A stretch of DNA of 64,000 bases from Stropharia rugosoannulata. Lineage: Eukaryota; Basidiomycota; Agaricomycetes; Agaricales; Strophariaceae. Positions 1-13,015 of this stretch are shown one piece after another; positions within the stretch are counted from its first letter, which is position 1, and each line of letters starts with the position of its first letter. The DNA is taken from positions 936,501-1,000,500 of the forward strand of contig JANCIK010000005.1 in NCBI GenBank assembly GCA_028532985.1, written 5' to 3'. Under the pieces are notes generated by a model. The model did no database searches. It was not told the DNA's origin and saw only the letters and a list, made by a program, of their open reading frames with translations. The position numbers and the translations under genes were made by a program.

Positions 1-1142
1 TATCTCGACTTAAGATCTACGCAAGCGCATAAGATATTTACTCACCGCTTCAGCACGAAGCATACCAGATCGGATTTTGATACATAGGTCCCGTTAGCTG
101 AACGACTTCAAATAAAAAGAAGCGGTCTCGTACTCCTTCCCCAGAGAGATCATTAAGAGTCTGACCCAGGACAACTTATGCCTTCAAGGTACCCGTTCCA
201 ACACTCCAATCATCCCAGCTTTAACTTCATCTTTTGTACCATATACCTCGTCCCCTTATTCCCCCTCGTCTAACCGCGTGGAAAAATAATTGTTAATTTC
301 TCACGGCATCCTGGAAATCACTTGAACCTTCCAGATAACCCGCACTTCGTCTAGCCGCAATTTCTCACAGCGCGAACCCTCAGAATCACACAGAATCACA
401 ACTATTATGATACCAGCTCATAGCCCATTGATAATCACAGCCAGTCCTTAAACGTTCCAATATATAATTTACCATAACCCTCCATAACCCTCCTCTGACG
501 CTGCACATCGACACAGATGTTTCATCAATATTTATTCAAACAACGTATGTACATAAGTAGATATTAACCACGCAATTTCGGAACAGTAAAATCAATTCAT
601 CAGTCAGTTATTCATAAAAAAAACCCATCCCCACTCCATCCCACGCCGTGGCCTACCTGGACCACGCACGTATACGCCCCCACTTCAGATCCTGCTGAAA
701 ACATTTTCCTGCGCCAGAAATCTAGTTTCGGCCGCGGAATTGGGCGCCCGGCGCCCTCAAGATTCGTACGTACGGGTACACGAAAGATTAAAATTTGCTT
801 CACAAATAGATAGATAATATCAGAGAGAAAAAGAACGAATGAGCCCAAGGGAGTAGTAGACGGAGAAAAAGGGGAAAGCATACGAGAAGATGTCAGTAAG
901 GACGGGGTGTCGGAGTGTGGTTGTGGTGCGGTGCAGTAAGGTAGGAGGTACGTGCAGGGGGTCGTAAAGAGGCAAAGACAAGATCAAGCACAAAATTCAT
1001 GAGATAGGATATAGATAGAAGCGAGAAAAATGTCCAGGGACTAGTCCAGCGAGGCATGGAGGTGCAGAAAGCAAAAGAAGATATCGAAAGCAGGAATAAA
1101 AGAAAGAAGGTGAAGCAGGGGGCAGAACGCACCGCACCACCG
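1..1142. other. Intergenic, no gene seen
   Basis: No supportable gene in this stretch. It lies downstream of the minus-strand CRZ1-type gene, so it probably contains that gene's 3' untranslated region and terminator. Purine- and pyrimidine-rich tracts near 840-1110 give only short spurious reading frames. Confidence 0.6.
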
Positions 1143-4100
1143 CTATAGGGCTACACCCCATTCATCTGCTTGTAGCCCGCCGCCCGTATTTCTCCTTCGC
1201 GGCGCGCGCCTGGTTTTAACCTGCGGATCTTCGTACTCGTCGCCGCCATCCATACCGGGCATTCCACCAACGTCCATCTCCCCACCGGGCATTCCCATGT
1301 CCTGGCCGCCGGCCATAGCAGCAAGAGCATCTGCACCCCGAGTTCCCTCCACGATCCGCGCACATTCCGCACCCGCCTCGCTGCGCAGGTGTCGGTTCAG
1401 CGCATCCATACGCGCAAACTGCTTGCGGCAGCCCTCACACTCGAACGGACGGAAGTTCGAATGCAGCTGTTCATGCCGTTTACAATCATGCTGCCTCGCG
1501 AACCCCTTTCCACAACCCGGCCAATGACACTTGTATGGCTTCTGTTCGTAGTGAGATCGCAGATGTCCCTTGAGGTTGAACCCACGGGTGAAAGTCGAGT
1601 TGCATCCGGGCACCGTGCACGCAAAGTTCGCGTCCTGCTTCCGCCGGCGAATCGAAGCGTTCGCAGTCCGCCCAGTTGTGACATTTTGTTTCGCGATCTG
1701 GCTACCAACTCCACCGTCTCCTTGCCCGCTTGCGACTGAACCAGCGCGGCGTCGTCCACCTTGAGCAGAGTGCGACGAACCCGCGTCGCCCCGATCCAAT
1801 CCTCCGCCAGCGTACGGTCCACGACCAGTAATGCCCACCTCTTCATCGTACCCCGCACTCACAGGCGGCTCGCCTATCCCACTGAGGCCCAGGCCACCCA
1901 GCACAGCACCGTTTGCAGCCGCGCCCGAGATGCCCACGCCGAGACCATAGTTATTACCTGCGCCCAGGCCGCCAGCCATCCGCAGTGCATTGGCATTGGG
2001 ATCGGCCTCATCCAGCTCCCCATACCGAACGCGCGGGCTTGCATTCGGACTTGGATATGGACTCACGCGCCGGGGCATGAGATGACCCACGACACCGCCA
2101 CCACCACCGGATCCCCAAACATCTGCGCCACGATCGGATCGCGACCCGCTCGACGCGCGACGGAAGTGGCCTTGTCCGTGCCCAGGAACCATACCAGGCG
2201 CCAGCGTCTGTCTGATGGAAGGGAGGGCACCAGCACCCGTGTTACCCGGCATTGATCCCATAGATAGCGAGGGGAGGTGAAGGGGGTGAAGGAAGCCGCC
2301 ACCGTTCGCATCATTGGGGTTCGAGTAGGCGCTCAAACCTCCAATGGAGGCTGATTGACCATGGTGAGCGTACCCACCAAGCCCGTTACCGCCTGAAGCC
2401 ATCTGGTTGCCCATGCCGACTGCTAGGCCACCATTTCGCACGTCCTCGGAACGGGAGAGACGATGCCCTCCGCGTCCCGAGTCTGATACAGAACGTTGCA
2501 CCATATCGGGTGAAAGGTATCCACCTTGCTGCGGCGCTTGTTGCGGTTGCTGAGGTCTCACTCCAGGATTTTGCGGGCTCCCTCCGAATGTGAAGTTCTG
2601 AAGGTGTTGTCGATGCTGTTGTTGGCTTTGTTGAGCCGCCAGAACCTGTTGTGCTTGTTGCATCCGCACTCGTTCTTGTTGCTGCTCATAATCACTGTAC
2701 GGGCCGGCCGCAAGTCCAAAGCTAGTTCCCCATGCCTCGGATGGACGCCCAGTCCTATCATCAGTATCTGTAGGTTGTAGCTGTCCAGGCATAGTCTGTG
2801 TGTCGGGGAAGACAAATCCTCCAACGGTTTGTGTTTGTTGTTGGGGTTGTTGCAATTGCTGCTGCTGTTGTTGAGGGTTCGTTGACGCCGGCCTTGAGGG
2901 ATAGGGTGAAGCCCCTTGCGATGGTGGTAAAGAATGTAATTGTTGCTGATGAGCATGATTTTGCCGCAACTCCTCTTGGGAAATAGACCCGCCGAGCTCT
3001 GAGCCTGAGCGAGTGTCGAACAAGGTAGAAAGCAGGATCAGGAAACGATGATGCATCAGAGGTGATCATGATGGACCAGGTCGAACACAAATAAAGAACA
3101 GATCATGATCGATAATGTCAAAGCCAGGGGAGGTTAATCGAAAAGGATGATGGGTGGAAAGCGTGAGCGTACGGATTGTCGACAGATGGATGTACAGGAA
3201 TGCAGACCGAGATAACCGAGTGCGAGTGCGGACGAAGGGTAGAGGCGTTGCGAGAATTTGATGATGGCGTCAAAGAGAAAGACGAAAATGAAAAGAAGGG
3301 GAAAAATCAATCAGCAACTGCTCCAAATCAATCAACAGACCCAGAAAATGGAACTAAAACTTCAATTCAAGGACGTGGACAAGGTCGCTAGGATGAGTGC
3401 ATGAAGCCAGTCATCGTCGCGGTACAAGTCAACTAGAGAAAAATAGCACATTGCGGGCGCTTAACCAAATTAGGTAATTTGCAAACCCCAAGCCCTGCTC
3501 AGTGGAAAGTGTTGCCAAGAGCGCATTCAATGTCAGAGTTGCAGAGCCCTGGACACGATAACGTGTTCAAGGCGCGTAGCAAACACGGAGGATACCATCA
3601 GAATGACGGTCACCCAAAAGAGCGGTAAAAAGGCTAACATCCCCCATAGACCCTCGCAGGTTGGATGCAAAAATGCCACCGAGAAGGAAAGTCCTCAGAA
3701 TAATGGACCGATCTCCCCGGAAGGCAGAGGGAAAAGTGCATATACGCACTGTCGCTCATGAAGAACGAGAAAGGTGCATATATGCGCTGCCATTGACGCA
3801 GAATGACGCATATATATGCGCGATCGCTCACGAAATGGCGGGAAAGAGAAAGACGACCCCAAGAGAAAGCGCACTCACCCTGTGTAAGCGTCGATAACGT
3901 TTGCTGGAAAGGGATGCGCTCGCCCACGCCGCCGCTGACCGGCGTTGCGGGAACGATGTGAAACTGGGGGCCGCCCATGTTTATGTCGTTTTGGTCATCA
4001 GGGGCATTGATCTTGGGGAGATCGGGGTGCTGGTACTCTGTCGTGGTGCCTTCGTCGGAGATGCGCAGGCGCGGAGGGCTGGGTGCCTTCTGCTGCTCGC

Positions 4101-4890
4101 CCTGCCCTTGCCCGGGCGCCTGCGCCTGGGTGATGTGCGGGAGGGGTGTGGTGCCCCAGTTGGGGGTGTGCACGCTCATCGAGCCGAATTGCTGCGCGAC
4201 AGTCATGCGCGGGGACGGCTGGGGCTGGGGCTGCAGGCCCTGCGGCTGGAACGACGATAAGTGGGGGGATGGCTGGGGAGAGGGAGAGGGGCGGAATTGC
4301 TGGCCGGCCTGGTTGGGCCCCGGGGACGGCGAGTGCGATGCGACCGACGAGGCGCGCGAGTGGCGGCCGCCCCCGTTTCCTGTGGCGTCGGGGGAGTACG
4401 GGTTGGCGAAGCTGCTGCCTGTGGGGTCGAAGCCGGTAGAGGGATGGTCCTCGCCGTTATCGGATGGAGACGAGTGGTCGAAGGGCGAGCTGCCGGCGCG
4501 ATGCTGGATGTCGGACGAGAAGGCGCTATTGAGGGGTGGGGAGGATACGTCGAGGGTGGCGGTAGTGTAATCGCCGTCGCCCGAGAACATGAGGAGGCCG
4601 CCGGCGCCGTGTACGCCAGCGCTGGCGGGGTCGTATTCGCTGGGCTCGTAGTCGTTCATGTTTGCGATTTCGTGGAGGAGGTCGTAGTTGAGGTCGTCTG
4701 CGGAGAAGGAGAGCTCAGAGTGCTGGGAGAAGGGGGAGTTGTAGTAGGAGCCGTTGTAGGAGGGGGTGTGGGGCTGGTGGAAGGGCGGGGAGGTGAGGTC
4801 TGGGGGGAGGTCGTTGTGGGAATGGGAGGGGGACGGAGGGACGAGATCGAAATTTGTTATATACGGCGAGCCGCCATGACTGGAGTTCAT
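1143..4890 (-). CDS. CRZ1: CRZ1-type C2H2 zinc-finger transcription factor
   Basis: Likely calcineurin-responsive regulator of calcium and stress genes, acting in the nucleus after dephosphorylation. Two exons were modelled: 3879-4890 and 1143-3004, joined in phase 1 across an 874-nt intron (GTGAGT donor), giving about 957 residues. The C-terminal third carries tandem C2H2 fingers with the Crz1 signature: C-x4-C-x12-H-x3-H with RGFNLKGHLRSH, then GKGFARQHDCKRHEQLH, then a third CxxC finger with ARMDALNRHLRS. The rest is low-complexity Ser/Pro/Gln-rich sequence with polyglutamine. PQFHIV near residue 308 resembles a PxIxIT calcineurin-docking site; this is inference. The start was chosen at the MNSSHGG methionine; the frame stays open upstream to 5019 without clear support. 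The long intron is unusual here and could hide further exons. Confidence 0.72.
3005..3878 (-). other. Long intron of the CRZ1-type gene
   Basis: This 874-nt interval separates the two CRZ1 exons. Other introns in the window are mostly 41-66 nt. It has a canonical donor (GTGAGT) and an acceptor ending CTCAG, and the reading frame is kept across it. Near the donor (3736-3825) it holds several palindromic GCATATAYGC-like motifs. No coding exon was recognised inside it. Confidence 0.55.
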
Positions 4891-7800
4891 CGTGCACAAT
4901 CTGGCGGACTGAGGCTGTGGGCGCGGAAGAGCAGGCAGTGCCAATCCCTGTTTGGCCCTGCTTATCTTTTTTCGGTCTCCGCCCCAAGATCCTCTGCAGC
5001 GCTCATCATCCCTTGCCACATCAATTATCTAAGATCTCCTCTGCGCTCTAAGTCCCAGCCCCGCACCAAAGCCCGGCCGCGCCCTACCCGCCGTCCTAGT
5101 ATGTTTTCCGTCTTCCAACTCCTAGCGCGTTGCTGTCTCCCGAAATAATCTCCTGCACACACCATCGGTGCCGCCTTTGATCGGCGTCTCCAGGCGCGCA
5201 TGTGCGTCGCAGGCGCCTTTCAGACGTCCATGATCCGTCTCGAGGATATGGATACCAAAAGATCGTCAGTCGCTTAGGAACAACAACCTTGAAGTAAGAC
5301 TCTTCCTAGTGCTTTGTACTAGATTAATGATACTGGCAACCGCAGTTCAACGTCCACTAAAGAGCGTATGTAAAATCAAATGATCACAAGTGCAAAGTCT
5401 GCAGTATAGTCTAAGCTGACCGAGAATGTATCGGTGTGCGGGGTCTGTTGTTGCAGTCAATTCTGCTCAAATTAAATGTCACACTGTATGTCGGCCAAAG
5501 TATGCATGTACAGACGACGCAGATCCGGCATGTTCAGCCGACCGGACGGCATACAACTTCGAGGTGAACATCAACTCCTCTCAGCGTCGCGATTTTTTTC
5601 CCTTTCCTTTCCTTTGCATATCGATTTGGGAGAAGTATGTGTAGGCATCGGCCTTGCCGCTTACTATGGCAAGCCCTTTCCTTGCAGTCAAGAAATATGT
5701 TTGGTCCGGTCACCACATAGTACAGGTGGGTTCCAGCAGTTTGTGTAATGACAATGCCTCGACAAGTACGCCGCTGCATGCCGACAGTAAACCTCTGTCA
5801 CAAGGACCCCAGCGACATTTTCGTCTCTGGACCTTGCTCGCGAACCGAAGAAATCTCAAAGAACCAGGTTACTCAGTCCCGCGCACCTCCGTCTCTTCCA
5901 TTCACTGACGGTCTCTTGACGCGTGGCCCGCGTCATGCCACCGGAGCCCAACCTACTACCTCTTCTCCTCTTCCGAGTCGGAGTCCCCGCACCCAGGGTG
6001 CGACCATCCGCCCAAATCAGGTAACCGCAACGTCTATTCCCCACTAACCCGCGTCATCTGCGCGGTCGCAGCTTCCTGCTCTCGTCAAACAGCGCTAAGA
6101 GGCCAGAGGCGCGCTAGAACCCTGCGCGCGCAGCACATGTTAGTCTTGTGGCACGCAAAAGAACGACAGAACATGGCCCGCCTGATCACGCTGCCAGAGC
6201 ATGTCCAGGCCGCAGCCGAGGATTATATGGACATTTAAATGACCTCTTCGCCATAGAGTAAAGCCGTTGAATTTGATTACTCCCCGCTCGAGACATCCCG
6301 TCGACATATACTAGGTCCGCGCCCCGCAGCTAATGTGGCACAGCGGAGGACGTCCCTTCCCCATATGCCCATCCCAAAACACACACATTGCTTGGACGCA
6401 CAGCCCACCCGCCCTAATTAAACACTGGGCCGCCAAAAATACCGCAAAGTCATGTATTAATACCCGAAGGTGTGAACACGGATGTTCGAACGTGTGAAGT
6501 GCACAGAGCTGGCCAATCTGAGGCATGATTCCTTCTGACATCGTCTCACAATACGCATCGGCAGGTGTGCGCTTTTGCCTAAACACGTCCGCGGCATCAG
6601 TGCCGACGCGCAAGTACCCACCCACGACCTCGCCTAGAGCACCGCATTTGTTTAGAGAAGCAAAGGTAAAAAAAGTAAAACTGACGTAGATAAAACGCAC
6701 CTTGAAGTAATCCGCTCGGACACAGCCCACCGGTACCCTCCGCCTCCGCGGCCACTCGCTATGGCGCGCCCTGGCGCTCAAGCACGCGAGCGTACCGGTG
6801 CAGCCGGGTGAGCGCGGTTGACACCAATACTCAATCTGATTCTTCTTTTTGTCCAGCGCCCTGTATACCCTCACAATAATCACCGCAATACGATCCGCGG
6901 AGCGCTGACGGTCGGAGCGCGTGTGCCGTTAAGAACGCACTGAAATATACCCGAGGCGTATCCCTGCGAAGCTGATATTCGTGCCTAAGTGCGCTCTAAC
7001 CTGATCGAAGAAGCAGAACCTCCCCTCGTCATCACATTGGCGCAACGTCGAAAACGGGCAACCGCTACACATTTCCGGTCGTGGGTACCGGCGCGCGTCT
7101 GTGCATGTGTAATGCAGTACGTACGATTTAATAAATTATACCTCGGTCTCATGCGCTCTTCTTTGATATTCTTTTCTTCTCATACTCCTTACCGGGCGCG
7201 GTATGCCGAACGCGTATAGTATATTCTGGTGCGGTCCGCACTCGATACGTACACCATAAACCTGACGCACCTCGATGCCCGATATCAACGAGAGTACAGA
7301 ACCACGGCAAAACGTTCAGTACTAGACGCAATACGTATACGCTCAGACATCCTTGACTGATCTTGTCTGCCTCGCGGACATCGCCTTCTGCCGGTTCTGC
7401 TCTCCCGGTCGTTAGCGCTAGTTGAAAAATTTAATGTTCAAACTCAACAACCGCTGCCCCTACAACCAATTTGAAACAATCCACTAATTCTCTCAAAGCG
7501 TATCGTGGAACGCACATATCGTTAACCGACGTCCTTTAAACTACAGAATCACTACTCTGCGGCTATCTATAATCTCAGTTGATTGTTAGTAAGGACATTG
7601 AACCCGATGTCAAGTGCAAGTACACAATCAGTATACAGGCGCCGCGTCACTACACGGTACGCGGCCAACCGGGGTCGGCGCTATTCTGTTTACCATGTCT
7701 CGCGTAAAAATTTGTAGTTGAATCACTGGACACACAAGTTAAAACAGAAACAGCAGGGCGTCGGCACTGGGCTGTAAAGATACGTACGCTAATGTCAACT

Positions 7801-10455
7801 ATTCGGCGGTGCAGCACGCTCCACGCTTCCCACAAGAACCCAGTACACTTAAGCGCTTGTATCGGTCCCCAAAAAAGGCACATACAAACACATACGCGCA
7901 TGTGTAGCTCACATTCAGGCAGGGCCGCGTTAGGCGCCTGTTCGGCATCTTCGGGTCTCGGCGCTATACTCTATGCGCCTACAAACGATCCCTGTTTCAG
8001 TCCTGTCCATGTGCGGCCTGTGGAGCGGATGGATGCATCCGCTCCGTCGATCATTGAGCTTTGATCCGTTCCCCGCTGGATCAGTGCGGGGCCGGGCAGT
8101 GGGCACTACGCTCGACATCGACATCCGACAACCAACTTGATGAATTAGCATTCGTTTCCTGGGCCACCGTATGCGCCTATATATCTCTATATGTATATAC
8201 ACCGTTGAAGATGATCTGGATGGATGCACATGCTCGTATATAATTTATTGTTTGCTCAATGGGGCAGACGCCCTTAATCGTTGCCGTGTTGCAAAGTATT
8301 GATGCGGAATGGGTAACGAGGAAATTTTTCTAATGCTGATGTGAGAGAAGGCCTGATAATTCATATACACTCATCTATCCTTGTAATTTGGCGTACTAGG
8401 CAGGGAATGATACAAAGTGATAGTTCAATTCGAACTTGATCAAAACGTTTGTCAGCAGTATTCTATTGCGACTCGACAAACTCACCATAATAACCACCGA
8501 ACGTCGCTGGTACCAATACCACTGATGAAAATCGTCTCTCTTGCCTATAGACCTCCCAAACGTTTATGTTTCATGGCAGAAGAGCGACTTTGTACTCAAA
8601 AAATCAGCAATCGCTGCGACCATTGTACTTTTGTTGCCTTCTCATCATCTGAATCAGGACCCTTTAGTCACGCACACGCTCTGGTATTCCATCAAAGGCG
8701 CGCATACGATTATATTCAGCATCCGTGTCCGCCATCTTACCTATTCAGAATGGTTACCTTCTTAGGTACTTGTATACCGAAGATTTACCGCTAACCTCAC
8801 AGAAATCTTTCCGACCCTGCAACACAAGTTATTATCACTGTAAGCGAGGTGGATGATATGGGTAGATCACAAGCGCGAGCACAGCTAGGCACAGCTCCTG
8901 CAGCCGGTGGATATATCATCAATGTCTATCAACCACTGCACAAGATAAATTATTAGCTAGCTATTGATACCGCGGTCTTCTATTCCTGGTCATCATGTGT
9001 AATCACGAATCGTAATCGGGGCCATCTGTTCGATTATACGGTGGATCGAATGCATATAGTACTGTTCTACACAATATAGCAATGGTTGTCTGGCTTACAA
9101 GGTACTCTTAGGCACGATCAGCGCAATCGATATCTACAACAAGCCTTTGAGAAACATAACCAGAATAGACAAGCAATAAATGTAGATCATAATCCACAAG
9201 ATGTGATCTAGTCGGCCTTCACCTTTTTCAAGGTTTGTGTGCGTTGTATACGCCGATCGTTTTACCACCTTATCCCTTCTAAGAAGATCTCCCTTCTACT
9301 TACATGATGCGGATTCGTATTCTATGACCATGACTCGTGGGATCCGTTTCATTAAGTCCTTGTCGGGGGTAAAAATAGAACGGATATATCGCTGGCAGTA
9401 GGGTATGTACATAGCTCAATGGGCTGTGCATCGGAGTACATGCTTCAACCTGAATCACCGTCGCACCGCAATTCCCAATGGATGCCGAGATAAGAAAGGA
9501 AACATAGATTCTGATAAGATAACTTAACTAGTTTGGCAAAAACATGGGAACGCCAATGGGTTATTCGGTATTAATTACAATGGTGTTTGAACACGCAGTA
9601 ATCAAGGCTTTCATCAATGCAGGTGATATGAGCTGAGCCGAAGCGCCGTCTGATTTATGTTATTTGAAGTAATTTACATAAGGTGGGTATGCTCTAAATA
9701 TCGGAATTCTCGACATATCTACAGGACATATTAGCTTCTGCTTTTCTGCGAAATCCTGTACTTAGTACTCAACCTAAGTGCTTACTATCCAGTACTAACA
9801 TTTACCGTACTCTCTGGTGTACGGTAGTTAATTAAGATACTTGCTCTTTGATAGTGCCTATCACAAATCCAAATCGAACTTGCGCTTAAACCGCCATTAC
9901 TCTGTCTGTAACTGACAGGCGAACATTTGTATATTATCAGTCAAGCACAAAGATACATAGGCATCAGTACATAAATGTTGTCAAATGTTATCCCCACAAG
10001 CCATGGAACTTTGCGATATCAGGCAAGATGGGCAATAGATATCATGATGGTATGGTATTCATCTACCTCATGCGAGAAATGCGCATAATTGGTGAAACAG
10101 GCCTTATGATCTTCTCGACTTCTAGAGTGCACACTTCAAATGTGGACGTGAGATAAATTAACAGGATAGCAGGGATCCTAGGCCATCCAACACACAGAAG
10201 CTCCAGGTTAGAACACTGCCTCGGTAAAGTATGCTGGATGCACAGCTCTGTATGCGATCGTTGGCTAATTTTGCATCTACAACTTACGGTATTCCGTGAT
10301 CTATTTTTAGAACTGCTAATCTTGCTCAAATGATCAAAAGGTGAAACTGTAATTTGAACAAACGGCTTTATCAGGCTATTGTAGAAAATAATGGCTGTAC
10401 CTCACTGAGTAAGATATCCGGATGCTAGTAGTTTTCGCTAAAAAATTTCTACATA
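4891..10455. other. Gene-poor region
   Basis: About 5.5 kb with no recognisable gene. The longest open frame, 6311-6883 on the minus strand (190 codons), starts at GTG, not ATG, shows no family motif and was not called. The promoter of the CRZ1-type gene is expected at the left end. No terminal repeats or transposase motifs were recognised here. Confidence 0.5.
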
Positions 10456-10481
10456 CAGTCGAACCTGAGAAAGGGCATACC
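10456..10481 (+). repeat. Left terminal inverted repeat
   Basis: The 26-bp left end of the 740-bp element matches the reverse complement of 11170-11195 at all but one position. It is preceded by TA. Confidence 0.8.
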
Positions 10482-11169
10482 TGAGAAAGGGCATAACCTG
10501 TCGTAAGGCATACCTTTTGTCATCCACCGACTCTGTTCGCGGAGATTTTTGACCCATAGGGCATACCTGCATACCCTAATAAGGCATACCCTTTGGGTCA
10601 AAAAGTGCATACCTTTAGGTGGATTTTGACACCTGGTAATCACTTGGTTAGGCCAGATGCTGTGTAAATGTGTTCATAAATGACGCAAAAGACACAATTT
10701 ATCAAAAACTGTAATATCTGAGTGATTTTTGTTGCTGACAACGAATATTCTAGGCCAATTTTCTTGTAGTTTATGTCCCATGGCAGTGCACGTGAGACCA
10801 TTGAGATCAATGGCGGAGATGATGTCAATGACACGAGTCCGTAAACCGGCCCACTCCCAACTTGTCGCGAGGTTCTTCAAGCTGTGTCTACAGTGCGCCG
10901 ACATGTGAATAGCGTCAATGTTCCATTTGCAAGGGAAATGGAGTCGCTTCTGGGGTCATTTAACAGGCAGATGCACTTACAGATCAACGAGGGGCTATGA
11001 GATACCACTTTGGACCAGTATAAGTTTAAAGACTGGAAGCATGTAAACAGCCTAGTATATATCGTAGATATGCAAAGTATCATTTTTAGGCGATTTTTTA
11101 CAGTATTTTTCTCGGACCTGAGAAAGGGCATAACCTGCAGTAAGGCATACCCTCGTCCGTCCACCGAAG

Positions 11170-11195
11170 GGTATGCCCTTTCACAGGTTCGACTG
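11170..11195 (-). repeat. Right terminal inverted repeat
   Basis: The 26-bp right end of the element ends in GGTTCGACTG, followed by TA. It is the inverse complement of the left end with one mismatch. Confidence 0.8.
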
Positions 11196-11801
11196 TAGAT
11201 GCATTTGTTAGTATTGCTTAGCGACAGACAACTAGTTCTCACGCAGGTTTTGTTGCGACTACGCAGACCGGAGTTATGGTTCCGTGCCTTTCGCTCAAGC
11301 TTTATGTATTCTGCTGGAAAATATCGAGTGATGTGCTCCTAGCAGATAGAAGGAATAGTTATCTGGTTATACGTAACAAGAGCCAGATGCAAGATCAAGT
11401 AGTTAGTGGCTTTTATCACCTTGCCAGAGCAGACTGTAGATCATCATACCAAATCGAGGCCCATCGAGGGGGATTCTTTTTACTGGGTCAAACGTATGGG
11501 GATCATCCTCCTCGCTCTTCCACCTACCTGTCTAACGCGCTCGCACTGCAGGACACGCAGAATTGTGACCCGACAGTGGCTCTTTTCTAATAAAAGAGTG
11601 ATTGCGGCCTATCGGCTAGTCCTTATTTGGCAACAGTCAACATAAGCCACGCTCTGGAAAATCAGCGCACAATGGTGGAAATGCTCAAGTGGCTTCTCTA
11701 GAATTCATAAAACCTCCGATTTCAGCCCCCCACACCTTGTCTCCCCCCCAGGACAAACGGCAACGTCGACAGCCTCGAACACCACTTTTCTGGGTCCAAC
11801 A

Positions 11802-12318
11802 ATGCTCTCTATTAACGGAATGCACTGTTTGCTACTTGACTCATACAGAAACGACCAGGAAATAATGTCGTATATGCCGGAGTACAAGTATGCCCCGTTA
11901 AGCTCGAGCCTTCAGCTCAACGACTGGTTTTACCAAGCCGGAGCACCACTGGTGAAAGTGTCAGGAAAAGCCTACTGTTCCTTCCAACACATCGATCCCA
12001 AATTTAAAAATGTAGGCGCCGCTGTTCCTTCTTCCCCCTTGTATTTTTCTTTTTTTAACCCAGTATGAGGTACAGACCAGAAGATTTATGGTGCGCATCG
12101 CTGTTGTCTGTCCCGGGATGCCACACCAGTTTCATCCCGTCACGCCCCCCCGATCGTCAAACCAACAAGACTTCACATATGAAAACATGCCCACTCGAAT
12201 CTACGTATTCAAGAACGGAGACTTGGTCTCAGAAGTGGTACCAATAAATAGACCGACTGGAAAGGGAGTGCAAAATACAAACGCCGTCGAAGCTTTCGTG
12301 GTACCGCAGTGGGTACGC
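11802..12318 (+). CDS. Unrecognised protein, two exons, possibly partial
   Basis: Family not recognised. An ATG at 11802 opens a frame that runs to 12010. There a GTAGGC donor and a pyrimidine-rich CCCAG acceptor (near 12063) remove a short intron in phase 0. The joined frame reads on through VRIAVVCPGMPHQF and RIYVFKNGDLVSEVV to about 12308-12318, where GTACGC after CAG-TGG looks like another donor. Later exons are probable (an open stretch near 12450 reads ERGIALPGDRIHGI), but the phase could not be fixed. Hydrophobic and polar residues alternate as in a folded domain and the two exons share phase, so this is likely coding or a gene remnant. The upstream frame could extend the N-terminus. 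Confidence 0.35.
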
Positions 12319-13015
12319 GAAACTCCTAGATTCTTTTACGAAACCTGCAAGTCTGTGTACATTGCACGCTTTACTTGGGTTATTTGCTTACACCGTCAGT
12401 ATAACTCCACTATATGCTCATGCACAGCTCAGCTGACAAGTCGTTCTAGATGTATTAGTAGAGCGCGGAATCGCGCTGCCCGGCGATAGAATACATGGGA
12501 TTCAGGGCGGTCGAGGTCATCCTACAGGTGGGCAACGTCTGCAGCAAGGGAAACGTCGCGAATCCAAGTTGCGAAATCCGCGAACCCATCGTTGAGAAGC
12601 CATAACTTACTTGTGATGTCCAGCTTCAACAGTGACTTGCGGCTGGTTGAATAAATGGCCGACATCGTTTCCCTGTAGTCAGTATATAATAAATTACGGG
12701 TCTTGTAGTAATCGTGTAGAATAACTAAGCCCCACAAATTATTGTTTAACGTTTTCTCTACAAGTGCCTGACCGACTTCTAATGGCATCTACGCCATTTC
12801 CTTTCGAGAACATCCCAGACGAGCTGGGTGGCTGACCAGGTGCAACTGCTACTACTACCTCCAAGACGCAGTACGTTCCAATTCGATCGCGGACTAGCGG
12901 CTGACGCCACTCGCATTTAATTATATCATATCTTCAACCATGTATAATCCCCCCTCAACGCGCAAAGTTCAGTGGTACTTCTCCAGAAAAACAGGACCCG
13001 GGACTTTAGGACAGT
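12319..13015. other. Intergenic, no clear gene
   Basis: It contains a short ATG-started minus-strand frame (12522-12788, 88 codons) with no recognisable motif, possible downstream exons of the unrecognised gene to the left, and the promoter of the secreted protein gene to the right. Confidence 0.4.

Larger units (their letters stand above)
10456..11195. mobile_element. Non-autonomous Tc1/mariner-like element with terminal inverted repeats
   Basis: A 740-bp unit begins CAGTCGAACCTGAGAAAGGG and ends with the inverse complement; 25 of 26 terminal bases match. It is flanked on both sides by TA (10454-10455 and 11196-11197), the target duplication of Tc1/mariner/pogo elements. Several copies of an AGGGCATACC-like motif lie near both ends. 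A 51-bp segment at the left (10480-10530) recurs in direct orientation at the right (11117-11167). The interior has only short minus-strand frames without a DDE transposase signature, so it looks like a MITE or deletion derivative. The superfamily assignment is inferred from the TA flanks and CAGT ends. Confidence 0.75.

Noticed and set aside
4261..5148. 295-codon plus-strand open frame
   Set aside because: Antisense shadow of the GC-rich first exon of the CRZ1-type gene. It is low-complexity Gly/Val/Glu without family resemblance.
6311..6883. 190-codon minus-strand frame
   Set aside because: Begins at GTG, has no ATG near the start and no recognisable domain. Possible splice sites give two incompatible readings, so there is no support as a gene.
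10640..11242. Short minus-strand frames inside the TIR element as a transposase
   Set aside because: No DDE motif, helix-turn-helix or length expected of a transposase; frames are broken.
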